Shown: positions 34,134 to 45,395, numbered from the stretch's first letter. The stretch is DNA of 64,000 bases from an uncultured Pseudomonadota bacterium (GCA_903825645.1 CAIKBL010000009.1:1-64000); one strand, 5' to 3'. Numbers and translations are program-made. Notes: generated by a model from the sequence alone, not told the origin.

Positions 34134-35122
34134 TCCTTAGCCTCGTAGTTCCTTGTTACAACGAAGAAGCCGTGCTGCCAGTGACCATCAGGCGATTGAT
34201 AGCTTTGCTAGAAAATTTAATAAAAAGTGGTCTGCTGAGCGAAAACAGTCACGTCCTCCTTGTCGATGACGGCAGTCGTGATAGTACTTGGAAAATAATT
34301 CAGGCAGCATCTGTCGAATCAAGTTTAATTAATGGCATCAAACTTTCACGAAACCGCGGACATCAAAACGCTCTGCTAGCGGGCTTGCTCGATGCAAAAG
34401 GAGAAGCAGTCATAAGCGTCGACGCGGATCTTCAAGACGATCTTGGCGCGATTGAAAAAATGATTTTGTTGTATAAAAAAGGCGACGACATCGTCTACGG
34501 TGTAAGAAAAAACAGAGAAACCGATACATTTTTTAAGCGACTGACGGCTGAAGGTTACTATAAATTGCTCGGACGATTTGGTGTTGAAGTGGTTTTTAAC
34601 CACGCGGATTATCGATTGATGAGCCGGCGCACTATTGAGGCGTTACGCGGATTCAGCGAAGTCAATTTGTTTCTGCGCGGGATCCTTCCTCAATTGGGCT
34701 TTCGCACCTCGGTCGTCTACTACGATCGGGCTGAGCGCTTTGCTGGCGAATCCAAATACCCTCTAGGAAAAATGATGGCGCTGGCTTGGCAAGGGGTGAC
34801 GTCATTCTCAACGTTCCCTTTACGCGTGATAACTATACTGGGTCTGCTCATTTCTCTAGGTAGTCTCGGCATAACTCTCTGGGCAATTTACATACGCCTG
34901 TTCTCAGAGTTGGCAGTGCCAGGTTGGACCTCTACGGTCGTGCCCATCTACCTGCTCGGCGGCATCCAGTTACTCTGCATCGGAATCATTGGTGAGTATC
35001 TTGCAAAAATCTACTTAGAAACCAAACGCCGACCGCATTTTTTCATAGAAGAACGTGCGCAGTCATCGGCGACGGCTCGGAGCATTCTCACTGAAAATTC
35101 CCGAAAAGTTGGTGGAGAGTAA
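34130..35122 (+). CDS. GT2 polyprenyl-phosphate glycosyltransferase (GtrB-like)
   Basis: 330 residues from ATG 34130. The GT-A domain shows VVPCYNEE (residues 6-13), LLVDDGSRD and the nucleotide-metal motif VDADLQDD. Two C-terminal helices (about 230-255 and 265-295) anchor it to the membrane, as in bactoprenol glucosyltransferases. It charges undecaprenyl phosphate with a sugar on the cytoplasmic side; GtrA would flip the product and the GT-C enzyme would transfer it. The sugar and the acceptor (O-antigen or other) are unknown. Confidence 0.9.
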   Translation: MILSLVVPCYNEEAVLPVTIRRLIALLENLIKSGLLSENSHVLLVDDGSRDSTWKIIQAASVESSLINGIKLSRNRGHQNALLAGLLDAKGEAVISVDADLQDDLGAIEKMILLYKKGDDIVYGVRKNRETDTFFKRLTAEGYYKLLGRFGVEVVFNHADYRLMSRRTIEALRGFSEVNLFLRGILPQLGFRTSVVYYDRAERFAGESKYPLGKMMALAWQGVTSFSTFPLRVITILGLLISLGSLGITLWAIYIRLFSELAVPGWTSTVVPIYLLGGIQLLCIGIIGEYLAKIYLETKRRPHFFIEERAQSSATARSILTENSRKVGGE

Positions 35123-35524
35123 CGAGACCACGACGGTGGCCGGATATGTCCTGACGTGGTGGGTGCTATGCGCGACGATCAGCAAATGACGCCACAAGGT
35201 GTTCCTCTAGACGAGTACTCTGAAGCCGTTATTTTGATCGGATCAAGCGGCAATCAGGACTCGCGCTTCTGTATTGCCGGATAGTGCCGTTCGATTTTTT
35301 TGGGGCGTGCGATTTTCAGAACCAGAGATTGACACACCCAGGCTTCCGTCTTTCTTTTCGGCCCAGATTAAGAGTAGCGCCGCGCACGCACAGTATGGGG
35401 ATGTCTAGGAGCCGCTTTTTTGATGAGCAGAAGAGGTAGACCGTTAATCAAACGGCAGGAAATCTAGGTTAAATTCATCAAGCCGCCCCTGCCTGAATGG
35501 GAGGACGGCTGTTAAGATTAGTTT
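35123..35524. other. Gap after the glycosylation cassette, about 400 bases
   Basis: The gap holds a 38-codon frame (35168-35284) without a ribosome binding site, not accepted as a gene. Composition returns to the high-GC background towards apeB. No attachment-site repeat was recognised. Confidence 0.5.
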
Positions 35525-36826
35525 ATGGACCAATCAACTCTAAATAGTGCGCTCTTGGCTTTCCTGGATCGCTCTCCGACCCCCTTCCACGCGACCGCCA
35601 ATATGGTGGCCGCACTGTCGGCGAGCGGATTTGAAATACTCGATGAGCGCGAACGCTGGCAACTGCGCGCGGAAGGTCGCTACCTGGTGACCCGCAACGG
35701 CTCCTCGCTCATTGCCTTTACCTACGCCGGAAACCCCACAGCACAGGGGCTTCGCCTCGTGGGTGCGCACACCGATAGCCCCTGCCTCAAGCTCAAACCT
35801 CACCCCGAAATCCTGAGCCAGCACTATGAACAACTCAGCGCTGAGGTTTATGGGGGAGTCCTGCTGAACCCGTGGTTCGACCGAGATCTCTCCTTGGCCG
35901 GCCGCGTCACCCTGACGCGTGCGGACGGCACGCTGTGTAATCGACTCGTCGATTTTCGTACGCCCATCGCCATCATTCCAAGTCTCGCGATTCATCTGGA
36001 CCGAGAAGCCAACGAGCACCACAGCATCAACAAGCAAACCGCCCTGCCGGCCTTGATTCAAGGAAAATCCGCCACCGCTTTTGATCTCAAGCGCGCGCTC
36101 CTGCACAACCTCTCAGCCAACGATCCCGCGCTCGAAAGCGCTGGCGTTGAAGCCTTTGAGCTGTGTTTTTACGACACGCAGCCCGCTCGGCTGATCGGCT
36201 GGCATGAAGAATATCTCGCCTCAGCGCGGCTGGACAATCTGATCAGCTGCTATGCCGGATTTTGCGCGCTACGCGACACGCCGGCCGAAGTGACGCAACT
36301 GCTGGTGTGTAACGATCACGAAGAGGTAGGCAGCGGCTCCACCAGCGGTGCGCGCGGAAATTTCCTGGAGAGTGTCCTACAGAGAATACTGGGCAATCAG
36401 GAAGATCGCGCGCGGGCCATGGCACGCTCGATGCTGATCTCTACCGACAACGCGCATGCCATCCATCCGAACTTCGCGGAGCGACACGATCCGAACCACG
36501 CACCGATCCTGAACGGTGGTCCGGTCTTGAAGACCAATGCCAACCAGTCTTACGCGACCAACAGTGAATCGGCCGCAATCCTGCAACATGCGGCGCGGCA
36601 GGCCGGGATCCCTCTGCAGGCGTTTGTCGCGCGTGCAGACATGGGGTGCGGCAGCACCATCGGGCCACTCGCCGCGACGCGCCTCGGCATCGCCACAGTC
36701 GATGTCGGCGTCCCGACTTTTGCCATGCATTCCATCAGAGAACTCGCCGGCGTCGCCGACGTCTTCTCCCTTTATCGGATACTGCAGGCTTTCCTCGCCA
36801 TGCCAGAGATCAGTATCGCTTCCTGA
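35525..36826 (+). CDS. apeB: M18 family aminopeptidase
   Basis: 433 residues, close throughout to the Pseudomonas-type ApeB aspartyl aminopeptidase. Zinc ligands and active-site segments are visible: VGAHTDSPCLKLKP, FYDTQPARLIG, ARLDNL, CNDHEEVGSGST, STDNAHAIHPN and the C-terminal TFAMHSIRE. It removes N-terminal acidic residues from peptides in the cytoplasm. The SGST segment replaces the SCSH of some relatives. A short GGCGATTT/AAATCACC hairpin lies at the junction with the convergent gene. Confidence 0.93.
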   Translation: MDQSTLNSALLAFLDRSPTPFHATANMVAALSASGFEILDERERWQLRAEGRYLVTRNGSSLIAFTYAGNPTAQGLRLVGAHTDSPCLKLKPHPEILSQHYEQLSAEVYGGVLLNPWFDRDLSLAGRVTLTRADGTLCNRLVDFRTPIAIIPSLAIHLDREANEHHSINKQTALPALIQGKSATAFDLKRALLHNLSANDPALESAGVEAFELCFYDTQPARLIGWHEEYLASARLDNLISCYAGFCALRDTPAEVTQLLVCNDHEEVGSGSTSGARGNFLESVLQRILGNQEDRARAMARSMLISTDNAHAIHPNFAERHDPNHAPILNGGPVLKTNANQSYATNSESAAILQHAARQAGIPLQAFVARADMGCGSTIGPLAATRLGIATVDVGVPTFAMHSIRELAGVADVFSLYRILQAFLAMPEISIAS

Positions 36827-36836
36827 GGGCGATTTT

Positions 36837-38390
36837 TTAAATCACCACTTCAATGAGATGCGGTCCCGGCGTCTGCAACATCGCGCGGAACACCGACTCA
36901 AATGCCTCGGCGGTGTCCACGCGCTGACTATTGACGCCCATACCTCGACCCAGCTCGGTCCAGCGCAACTCGGGATTACTCATGTCGAGCATCGATAATG
37001 CGCGTGGCCCGGGTGCGCCCACGCCGACGCGTTCGAACTCGATGTTCAGGATCGCATAGCTACGGTTCGCAAAAATGACATTGATGATGTCCAGTTTCTC
37101 GCGCGCCATCGTCCACAGGGACTGCAGCGTATACATCGCGCTGCCATCCCCTTCGAGACAAATGACCTTCCTCGTCGGACAGGCAATGGCAGCGCCGACG
37201 GCCAGCGGTAGCCCGTTACCGATCGACCCGCCCATTAGCTGAATCCAGTCATGCGCCGGCGCGCCAATGCTCGCCTGCTGGCAAAATAGGCTACTCGTGA
37301 TTGCCTCGTCCACCACAATCGCATCCGCCGGCAGGCACCGCCCGATGACCTGTGCCGCCAGTGGCCCGTCGAGACGGCCACGGCCCACGGCGCGCGCCAC
37401 GACAGACTGGAACGTCTTCGGCGCCGCCGGCGCGTGCAGCGCCTCCGCGAGTGCCACAAGCGCCGCGACGGTGTCATCCGAGGGGCCGGCGAGACTCACA
37501 ACCTCGCAGCCTGGGGGAACCAAAACGCTCGGCTTGTTCGGGTAGGCAAAAAAGGCGACTGGCCGTTTGGCGCCGGCAAGCACAATGAGATCAGCATCGC
37601 CTAGCAACTCGAGCGCGCGCTCCCCGAAATAAGGCACGATCCCGATGGGGATCCGTCCTGCGCCCCGTTCGATCCGGCGATTAAAGGTCTCGGCATGCAG
37701 TCGAATGGGCAGCGCCGCGGCGATTCGACCAGCCTGATAGGCCCCCTCCCCCAATAGCCCCTCACCGCCGAGTAGCAGTACCGGTCGCTGCGCGCGGTGC
37801 AGGGCCTTGACGACGGCGTCGATCTGAAAGTCCGGAACTATTGGCAGCGGCGTGCGCGCAGGCAACCCTGGCGGGAGATAATCCGCCGGCAGTTCTGTCC
37901 AGGCACTGTCTGCCGGTGCGAGCACCGTCGCTATTTGACCGGGAACCAAGCCCGCAACGGCGACGGCTTCGGCGCCCAGCCGCGGCAGATCGGCGGGCGT
38001 GGACGCGCTGCGCAGCCAATGGGACACGGGCTGGGCGATGCCCTCGATATCCGAGGTCAACGGTGCGTCATACCGGACGTGGTAGGTCGCGTGATCACCC
38101 ACCACATTGACGACCGGACTGAGCGCCTTGCGGGCGTTGTGGAGGTTCGCGACCCCGTTGGCAAGTCCCGGGCCCAGATGAAGCAGCGTGCAGGCCGGTT
38201 TGCGCGCCATCCGCGCGTACCCGTCAGCGGCGCCAGTGACCACGCCTTCAAAAAGGGCGAGCACCGGTCGCATCCCGGGAATTTGGTCAATGGCCTGTAC
38301 CAATTGCATCTCGGAGGTACCGGGATTCGCAAAGCACACATCCACGCCGCTGCGCACGAGGGTTTCGATTAAGGCTTGGGCCCCATTCAT
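36837..38390 (-). CDS. Thiamine-diphosphate enzyme, acetolactate synthase large-subunit-like
   Basis: 517 residues in the three-domain POX/ALS order. The catalytic glutamate lies in LALFEGVVTGAADGYARM (N-terminal PYR domain). The cofactor motif GDGSAMYTLQSLWTMAREKLDIINVIFANRSY gives the GDG-to-N spacing of ThDP enzymes. It resembles stand-alone ALS-like and benzoylformate-decarboxylase-like proteins and not biosynthetic IlvB: it is shorter and no small subunit is adjacent. Divergent from the aminophenol genes, it may act on a 2-oxo acid from aromatic breakdown. GGGGAG lies about 9 bases before the ATG. Confidence 0.82.
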   Translation of the reverse strand: MNGAQALIETLVRSGVDVCFANPGTSEMQLVQAIDQIPGMRPVLALFEGVVTGAADGYARMARKPACTLLHLGPGLANGVANLHNARKALSPVVNVVGDHATYHVRYDAPLTSDIEGIAQPVSHWLRSASTPADLPRLGAEAVAVAGLVPGQIATVLAPADSAWTELPADYLPPGLPARTPLPIVPDFQIDAVVKALHRAQRPVLLLGGEGLLGEGAYQAGRIAAALPIRLHAETFNRRIERGAGRIPIGIVPYFGERALELLGDADLIVLAGAKRPVAFFAYPNKPSVLVPPGCEVVSLAGPSDDTVAALVALAEALHAPAAPKTFQSVVARAVGRGRLDGPLAAQVIGRCLPADAIVVDEAITSSLFCQQASIGAPAHDWIQLMGGSIGNGLPLAVGAAIACPTRKVICLEGDGSAMYTLQSLWTMAREKLDIINVIFANRSYAILNIEFERVGVGAPGPRALSMLDMSNPELRWTELGRGMGVNSQRVDTAEAFESVFRAMLQTPGPHLIEVVI

Positions 38391-38637
38391 GTCTATTTAA
38401 CTCCCCAGTTGTGTCCGTAGTCGAACGTAGCGCTGCCGACAAACCCCCTGCGCGCTTAGCCCAAGGCCAACCTCCCCCGAGCCGCTGTCGGCCGCGGACC
38501 ACCCGCGGTAGGCGGCGATCGAGGGTGAGCGACGATTATCCGGGGAGCGTCGCCGGAAGTCGATCTATAGGCCTTGCCGAGCCCGTCCCGCGCGCCGTAA
38601 GCTCTCGGATAATCATAGCCCCCGACAAGGCAGAACC

Positions 38638-39955
<1,318 letters not shown>

Positions 39956-39987
39956 GCGCACTGGTACCCATCACGTTAGGAGATTTT

Positions 39988-40800
39988 ATGCCGCTCGTCG
40001 CCGCCTTCCTCGTCCCTGGCTCCCCCCTGCATTATTTGCGACCCGACGTCTCCGCCTGGGCACCGTTGGCGGCCGCGTTTCGAACGGCCGCTACCGCCCT
40101 GCGTGCCGCCCGCCCGGAGGTGTTAATCGTCTATTCGACCCAATGGATTGCGGTCTTGGATGAGCTCTGGCAAACGCGCCCCGTGGTGCGCGGCCTGCAC
40201 GTCGACGAGAACTGGTATGCGTTTGGCGATTTGCCCTTCGAATTGAGAATTGACACGGTGTTGGCCGAGGCCTGCATTGCGGCAACCCCAAGCATTGGAG
40301 TGCGATCGCGCGGGGTTAATTATGATGGTTTTCCGATCGATACCGGGACTATCGTCGCCAACGGCTTCCTGAACGAAGACAACGCTGCCAGCCTCGTCAT
40401 CGCCGCCAACAACGTCTACCACGACTGGGCGCGAACTGAAGCACTGGGTGCGCTGGCGGCCGCCCAGGCGGAATTACTGGGGCGACGGTTTGCACTGGTC
40501 GGCGTGGGGGGGCTATCGGGCACCCTCTTCCGCCACGAGATCGATCCCGCAGACGATCACATCGCCTCGAGCGAAGATGACGCGCTCAACCAATCCTTCC
40601 TCGCGACACTGACGCAAGGCGACGGCGCGGCCCTACGTGCCGCCTGTGGCCCGTATGCCGCTAAAGCACGCGCCGATATGGGCATGAAACATCTGGCCTT
40701 CGTACTCGGAGGGCTCGGACCACATTATAGTGGCGCGACGACGCTCGGCTACGGCCCGAGTTACGGGAGTGGCGCCGCCGTCGTGCAATTCACCGTGTAG
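39988..40800 (+). CDS. amnA: 2-aminophenol 1,6-dioxygenase, alpha subunit
   Basis: 270 residues from ATG 39988, with AGGAG 5 bases upstream. It is a LigB-type paralogue of AmnB that has lost most metal ligands: the N-terminus reads AAFLVPGSPLHYL where the catalytic subunit has APHPPHL. This fits the non-catalytic alpha subunit of the AmnA/AmnB heterotetramer. The gene order deaminase-beta-alpha is compact. The semialdehyde dehydrogenase expected next in the pathway is not in the window. Confidence 0.88.
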   Translation: MPLVAAFLVPGSPLHYLRPDVSAWAPLAAAFRTAATALRAARPEVLIVYSTQWIAVLDELWQTRPVVRGLHVDENWYAFGDLPFELRIDTVLAEACIAATPSIGVRSRGVNYDGFPIDTGTIVANGFLNEDNAASLVIAANNVYHDWARTEALGALAAAQAELLGRRFALVGVGGLSGTLFRHEIDPADDHIASSEDDALNQSFLATLTQGDGAALRAACGPYAAKARADMGMKHLAFVLGGLGPHYSGATTLGYGPSYGSGAAVVQFTV

Positions 40801-40802
40801 GC

Positions 40803-40834
40803 GGTGGGCGTGCCGGTAAACCGGCGCGCCCACC
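40803..40834. terminator. Long hairpin between convergent amnA and homospermidine synthase genes
   Basis: GGTGGGCGTGCCGGT and ACCGGCGCGCCCACC pair over 15 positions with one G-T wobble and a two-base gap. No T-run follows on either strand, so termination is plausible but not certain. Confidence 0.5.
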
Positions 40835-40849
40835 ACACACTAGCCTCAT

Positions 40850-42277
40850 CTAGACGCGAATGTTCGAGAATTGCCAAGGATCTGAAGTATCCAGCGTCTC
40901 CGGGAAAAGCTCCCCCCGCTGATACAGGGGCGTCCAATCCGAGTAGGCCCCGACTACCGGTCCAAGATAAGGCGCACAGATTTCAAGATTGCGCCTGAAA
41001 TCCATTTCATCAGGCTCCACGATACCGCGCATCGGATTCTCCATGGCCCATATCATGCCGGAGAGAACAGCGACCGTGACCTGCAGGCTCGTCGCGCTGT
41101 TATGGGGAGCCAGTGCACGCGCTTCCTCGATGGAAAGCTGGGAACCATACCAGTAAGCATTACGCGCATGGCCGGCCAGGAGCACGCCAAGCTCATCAAC
41201 GCCATGGGCAATGTCTTCCATCAGGATGCGCTTGCGCGACTGTAGATGCCAATTCCGTCCGGCAAACTCATGCACGGACAGCACCGCAGCATCGCAGGGA
41301 TGGTAGGCATAGTGGACCGTTGGCCGGTAACGAACGTCATCGCCTACCCGCAGCGTAAGAAAATCCGAAATCGAAATGGACTCGCCATGGGTGATCAGGA
41401 AGCCCTGATAATGTCCGGCAAGCGGCGTCCAGCTGCGAACACGGGTACCCGCGCCGGGGCGCATCAGATAGATAGCGCTATCCGCGCCGAAGTCATGTCG
41501 ATGACCATCTGCCGGAAGGGTCTTCTCGTGCGTCCCCCAGCCGAGCTCAGCAGGCTGCGATCCTTCGCTCACAAAACCGTCCACCGACCAGGTGTTGACG
41601 AATTCATCGACCGCCTTGGGCACAAAGGAAGTCTGCGTATCGCGCTCTGCAATATGGATGACCTTGACGCCCAAACGCGCCGCGAGCGCGGCCCAGTCCT
41701 CACGTGACACCGGATCGCGCACAGGTAAGGCCAGATCGGTTGCGATATTGAGCAATGCCTGTTTCACGAAATGGGAGACCAACCCAGGATTCGCGCCATG
41801 GGTGATGACGGCTGTCGGTCCGCCCGGGCGGATCTTCCGCAGCGCCAGCGCCGATTCACGCAACGCATAATTAGAGCGCAGCGAGGCCGGTACGTTCGGA
41901 TCTGTATAACCGCCGGGCCAAGGCTCGATACAAGTATCCAGATAAAGGGCGCCCTGCTGCCCGGCGAGCTCGATGAGGGCGACACTTGAGACATCGACGG
42001 ACAGATTCAGGAGGAAATCGCCCGGAGCGAGTAAAGGTTGGAGGATCTGTCGATAATTCTCTTGGGTCAGCGGCTGGAGCAGGAAGGGGATCCCATAGGC
42101 TTCCGCCTCCGCCTGGCCGGCCAGATCGGCGGTCACGATGATGATGCGCTCGGGACTCATACCGCCGATGTGCCGGAGGATCAGCGGCAGCACGCCCTGA
42201 CCAATACTGCCGAAGCCGACAAACACAAGCCGACCGGCAAATCGGGTATGGACGGTGGACGGAATGGAAGCTGTCAT
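40850..42277 (-). CDS. hss: Homospermidine synthase
   Basis: 475 residues of the saccharopine-dehydrogenase-like fold. The NAD loop is VFVGFGSIGQGVLPL. Family segments include DTCIEPWPGGY, THGANPGLVSHFVKQAL, GWGTHEKTLP and ENPMRGIVEPDEMDF. The bacterial enzyme makes homospermidine from putrescine with bound NAD. TGAGGA lies about 10 bases before the ATG. It has no operon partner and is convergent with amnA. Length and motifs are complete. Confidence 0.92.
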   Translation of the reverse strand: MTASIPSTVHTRFAGRLVFVGFGSIGQGVLPLILRHIGGMSPERIIIVTADLAGQAEAEAYGIPFLLQPLTQENYRQILQPLLAPGDFLLNLSVDVSSVALIELAGQQGALYLDTCIEPWPGGYTDPNVPASLRSNYALRESALALRKIRPGGPTAVITHGANPGLVSHFVKQALLNIATDLALPVRDPVSREDWAALAARLGVKVIHIAERDTQTSFVPKAVDEFVNTWSVDGFVSEGSQPAELGWGTHEKTLPADGHRHDFGADSAIYLMRPGAGTRVRSWTPLAGHYQGFLITHGESISISDFLTLRVGDDVRYRPTVHYAYHPCDAAVLSVHEFAGRNWHLQSRKRILMEDIAHGVDELGVLLAGHARNAYWYGSQLSIEEARALAPHNSATSLQVTVAVLSGMIWAMENPMRGIVEPDEMDFRRNLEICAPYLGPVVGAYSDWTPLYQRGELFPETLDTSDPWQFSNIRV

Positions 42278-42566
42278 CGGGCGAAAATCCTCAGTTGGGG
42301 GCGCGCAGCGTGCCCAGAATTACGGTGGCATGCAAGGGCCACGACCCTTAGCTACCGCGATCAACAGGAACGTGAAATGGTCCGTTTCGCGGACACGCGA
42401 GCGAATAAAATCCGCGTGCAACGGGCTACATAGAAAAGCGATTGTCTGGAGCGACAGCAGGACACCCCAAGCCCCGGCCCTTTGGCTTTGCCCAGCCGAC
42501 TAGGCCTGAGGCGTCGTGGCGAATTGGTTATTTTGGACGGGCGGGCTCCTCATGAGGCGTCGCCGA

Positions 42567-42815
42567 TCAGAAACCGACATCCTGACGAAGCTTGTCTTCT
42601 GCCGCCTGCAGCGCCTTTTCCTTGCGCGCGAGCTGCTTCTCGCGCAGCAGCTCTGCGCGATGCACGCGCTGCGTAATGGCAGCAAGTTGGGCTTCTTGTG
42701 CGTCACCCGCCTGAATGACGAGCGCCGCCTCCAAGTCTGAAAGCAATTCAGTCCGCTGTTTGGGTGATTGTTTCCAGATCCTGAGCTTCAGCGCGTGTAT
42801 GGTTTCCTGCGTCAT
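42567..42815 (-). CDS. Small coiled-coil protein, unknown function
   Basis: 82 residues, largely helical and charged, with a likely coiled coil over the last 45 residues (repeated Lys/Glu/Ala/Leu heptad-like pattern AELLREKQLARKEKALQAAEDKLRQ). AAGGAGA lies about 7 bases before the ATG, which supports a real gene. No family is recognised. A second small charged protein is encoded 320 bases upstream on the same strand. Confidence 0.6.
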   Translation of the reverse strand: MTQETIHALKLRIWKQSPKQRTELLSDLEAALVIQAGDAQEAQLAAITQRVHRAELLREKQLARKEKALQAAEDKLRQDVGF

Positions 42816-43135
42816 GCGATCTCCTTCGAACAGAGTTTGCGCGGCAACCGCATCCTCGCGCGCAAGCGCTGTGAGCGCCCGACAAGACGAGGATAACGGG
42901 AACGAGTCGCGCTGCCCAAAAATGCAGCGCTCGTGGTAGTGGCTACCGCCATCAGACCGGCGGCGCGCCGGTCGCCATCCTAGGCGGACAACAGGCTCCG
43001 ATCGGCCCGGTTCGCGGGCTAGAGCGCCGTCGACACGCGCGGCTTCCTGACAGTCGATTATTCAAAATCATTCGACTCACGACAAGTCCCTGCGGAGATC
43101 CCGCGTCCACCAGACTTGTTCGAAGTCGGCTCCCT
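42816..43135. other. Intergenic region, 320 bases
   Basis: No supported gene. A GACCGGC/GCCGGTC hairpin near 42955 has no T-run. The promoter of the 82-residue gene is expected here. Confidence 0.45.
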
Positions 43136-43291
43136 TCATTCAGCCGCCGCCTCGCCGGCCGGTACGGTCACCTCTTGTTCGGTCTCTGGCTCGTCTTTCG
43201 AACCCGATTTCTTCAACCGTTTTTCTTCCTTCTTCTGCTTTTTGACCATATCGCGCTGGCGTTTCTCAAAAGCATAGTTGGGCTTGGCCAT
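43136..43291 (-). CDS. 51-residue basic/acidic small protein
   Basis: Begins MAKPNYAFEKRQRDMVKKQ and continues as a very Lys-rich helix (KKEEKRLKK), then an acidic, Ala-rich tail ending GEAAAE. Short proteins starting MAKPNYxFEKRQRE with a lysine-rich helix are widespread in proteobacteria, with no known function; the likeness is from memory. The upstream AAGAG is a weak ribosome binding site. Confidence 0.65.
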   Translation of the reverse strand: MAKPNYAFEKRQRDMVKKQKKEEKRLKKSGSKDEPETEQEVTVPAGEAAAE

Positions 43292-43694
43292 AAGACGTCT
43301 CTTTTACTTGAATAGATAGATTGAACACTAAGCGTAAGCGATTTTTGGCCCCGCTGCGCGGCACAGCACCCTGCGGCCAGCAAAAACGCACGTAAATTGT
43401 CGCAACTGCCTAGCCGCTGGTCCCTGAAAGTCGCGCTGCCACGTGCCTCAGGCTCCGCGTTTCGCGTGCCCTGCGCGGGCCGACTGTGCTTCGGGAATAT
43501 GCCGTGGGAAAGAACGACACCGAAAGGCGCGCCCGACACCGTCGCCTCATCAGCGCCCCGTTCGTTTTCACAAAACGCCCACGCCTACTCCCCGCGCCAG
43601 CCGTGCAGGGCGCCTCGCACACGGCGAACCTCGGGGTGCAAGACGGTTCCAGCGCTTCCACTGCGACGGTTCACCCGCGCCGGCAGGCCATCCT
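43292..43694. other. Intergenic region, about 400 bases
   Basis: Overlapping frames on both strands are Arg/Pro/Ser-rich with no motif or ribosome binding site. Nothing convincing is seen. Confidence 0.45.
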
Positions 43695-45344
43695 TCAGCG
43701 GGTCAACCACTCAAATTTCTGCGGCTTACGGGTCGCTTGGGGATTGATCATGACGTTAATCAGCGTTGGCATCGATTGCTCAGCCGCATCACGCAGCGCA
43801 CTTCGGAGCGCCTCTGGCGTGGTCACAAAATACCCTTTGCCACCAAAGGCTTCAATGACCCGATCATAGCGCGCACTCGGGGTGTAGACATGAGGCGGAA
43901 TCGGATCACTGAGTTCCGTCTCACCCACCCCTATCCCGTTATTATTGACGATCACAAAGGTAATCGGTAACCGGTAACGGCAAGCGGTTTCTACTTCCAT
44001 TCCGCTGAAACCGAACGCCGAATCGCCTTCCACACAAAAGATCCTGCGCCCGGGATGTACTACGGCTGCCGCGATCGCAAAGGCCAGTCCGACGCCCATG
44101 GTGCCAAAAGTACCCGCGTCCAGGCGTTGCCGGGCCGCGTAATTCAGCAAGACGCTGCGCCCGATGTCCATCGTATTCGCCCCTTCACTGCAGATAATGG
44201 CATCGCGCGGAATATGGTCGCGGATTTCGCCCATCACACGGTAATACCCCATCGGGACCCGATCATCCTGCATCATCACCCCGACCTGCGCCTGATTTTC
44301 GGCAATCTTTGCGCGCAGGGATACCCACCAGTCGTTCGCCGGGGCGTACTGCCAGGGTGCCGCGTCTAGGGCATCGTTGAGTTGTCCCATCACCGCGCCA
44401 GCATCCCCGACTAGTGCCGCTTCGGTTGGCACATTGGTCCCTATTTCATCGGCTGCAATGTCTAGCTGAATGATCCGGACATTGGCCGCAAAACGTGGCT
44501 GAGTCCCAAAATGCATAATCCAGTTCAATCTCGCGCCGATCAGGAAGACTACGTCAGCCTCCTGCAGCGCATGGGAACGGGCCGGCGCGACCGATAAGGG
44601 ATGGTCATCGGCGACTACGCCCTTGCCCATCGGTGAGGCAAGGAAAGGCAGTTGGGTGTGTTCTATGAAGCGACGCACTGCCGTCTCGGCACGAGCGTAG
44701 GCAGCCCCCTTGCCCACGACGACGAGCGGGCGTTGCGCCGAGCGCAGCGCGGCCAGCGCCGCCGTGACAGCAGCCGGATCGGCCAAGCTCTTAGGCGCTG
44801 GCGGGCAGCGCTGTGGCCACCGCAACGCCGCTTCTTCTGTGGTGCCCGTAATGATGTCATTCGGCAGATCAAGATAGACCGCGCCTGGCCGGCCATACAT
44901 GGCGGTCCGCACGCATTTTTCGAGATAAGCCGGTACCCGCGCGAGGGAGTCGGGGCGAGTGGAAAGTTTCACATAGGGTCGCGCGGACTCCATTTGCGGC
45001 GCCTCCTGAAACGCGCCCTGCTCGCGTTGATAGGAATCCGGCGCGCCGCTCAGGAGCAACATTGGCCAGCAATTCGCCCACGCATTGGAAAGACCGGCGA
45101 TGGCATGGACCATACCAGGCCCGCAGACGGTCATGCAGACACCCGGCCGCCCCGTCAGATACCCCGCCGCGCCGGCGGCGTAACTCGCTGCCTGCTCATT
45201 GCGGAAACCGTAGAACTGCAGGCCTTCTCGCTGCGCCGTCTGGGCGAGTTCCATGACCGGGAACCCGACGACCCCAAAAATATGCTCGATTCCCTGCTGT
45301 TTCAAACTGCGCGCGATCACGGTGCGCCCATCGAGTTGTGTCAT
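43695..45344 (-). CDS. 2-hydroxyacyl-CoA lyase / oxalyl-CoA decarboxylase family ThDP enzyme
   Basis: 549 residues. The PYR domain holds GVVGFPVMELAQ and catalytic Glu in FRNEQAASYAAGAAGYLTGRPGVC; the PP domain holds VEGDSAFGFSGMEVETACRYRLPITFVIVNNNGI. The C-terminus (LINVMINPQATRKPQKFEWLTR) and RLDAGTFGTMGVGLAFA match peroxisomal-type 2-hydroxyacyl-CoA lyase (HACL1) better than oxalyl-CoA decarboxylase. It would split a 2-hydroxyacyl-CoA into formyl-CoA and an aldehyde shortened by one carbon. GGAGG stands 8 bases before the ATG. The thioesterase gene lies 51 bases upstream on the same strand. Confidence 0.88.
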   Translation of the reverse strand: MTQLDGRTVIARSLKQQGIEHIFGVVGFPVMELAQTAQREGLQFYGFRNEQAASYAAGAAGYLTGRPGVCMTVCGPGMVHAIAGLSNAWANCWPMLLLSGAPDSYQREQGAFQEAPQMESARPYVKLSTRPDSLARVPAYLEKCVRTAMYGRPGAVYLDLPNDIITGTTEEAALRWPQRCPPAPKSLADPAAVTAALAALRSAQRPLVVVGKGAAYARAETAVRRFIEHTQLPFLASPMGKGVVADDHPLSVAPARSHALQEADVVFLIGARLNWIMHFGTQPRFAANVRIIQLDIAADEIGTNVPTEAALVGDAGAVMGQLNDALDAAPWQYAPANDWWVSLRAKIAENQAQVGVMMQDDRVPMGYYRVMGEIRDHIPRDAIICSEGANTMDIGRSVLLNYAARQRLDAGTFGTMGVGLAFAIAAAVVHPGRRIFCVEGDSAFGFSGMEVETACRYRLPITFVIVNNNGIGVGETELSDPIPPHVYTPSARYDRVIEAFGGKGYFVTTPEALRSALRDAAEQSMPTLINVMINPQATRKPQKFEWLTR

Positions 45345-45395
45345 GTGCCGAACCTCCGAATTATTAGGGTTTTCGCTTGCAATGTGGGCGGCTCA

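Noticed and set aside
35168-35284. 38-codon ORF after the glycosylation cassette
   Set aside because: No convincing ribosome binding site or hydrophobic or structural feature, and it overlaps nothing conserved that I recognise.
42953-42972. GACCGGC/GCCGGTC hairpin as a terminator
   Set aside because: No T-run on either side and no gene ending close by.
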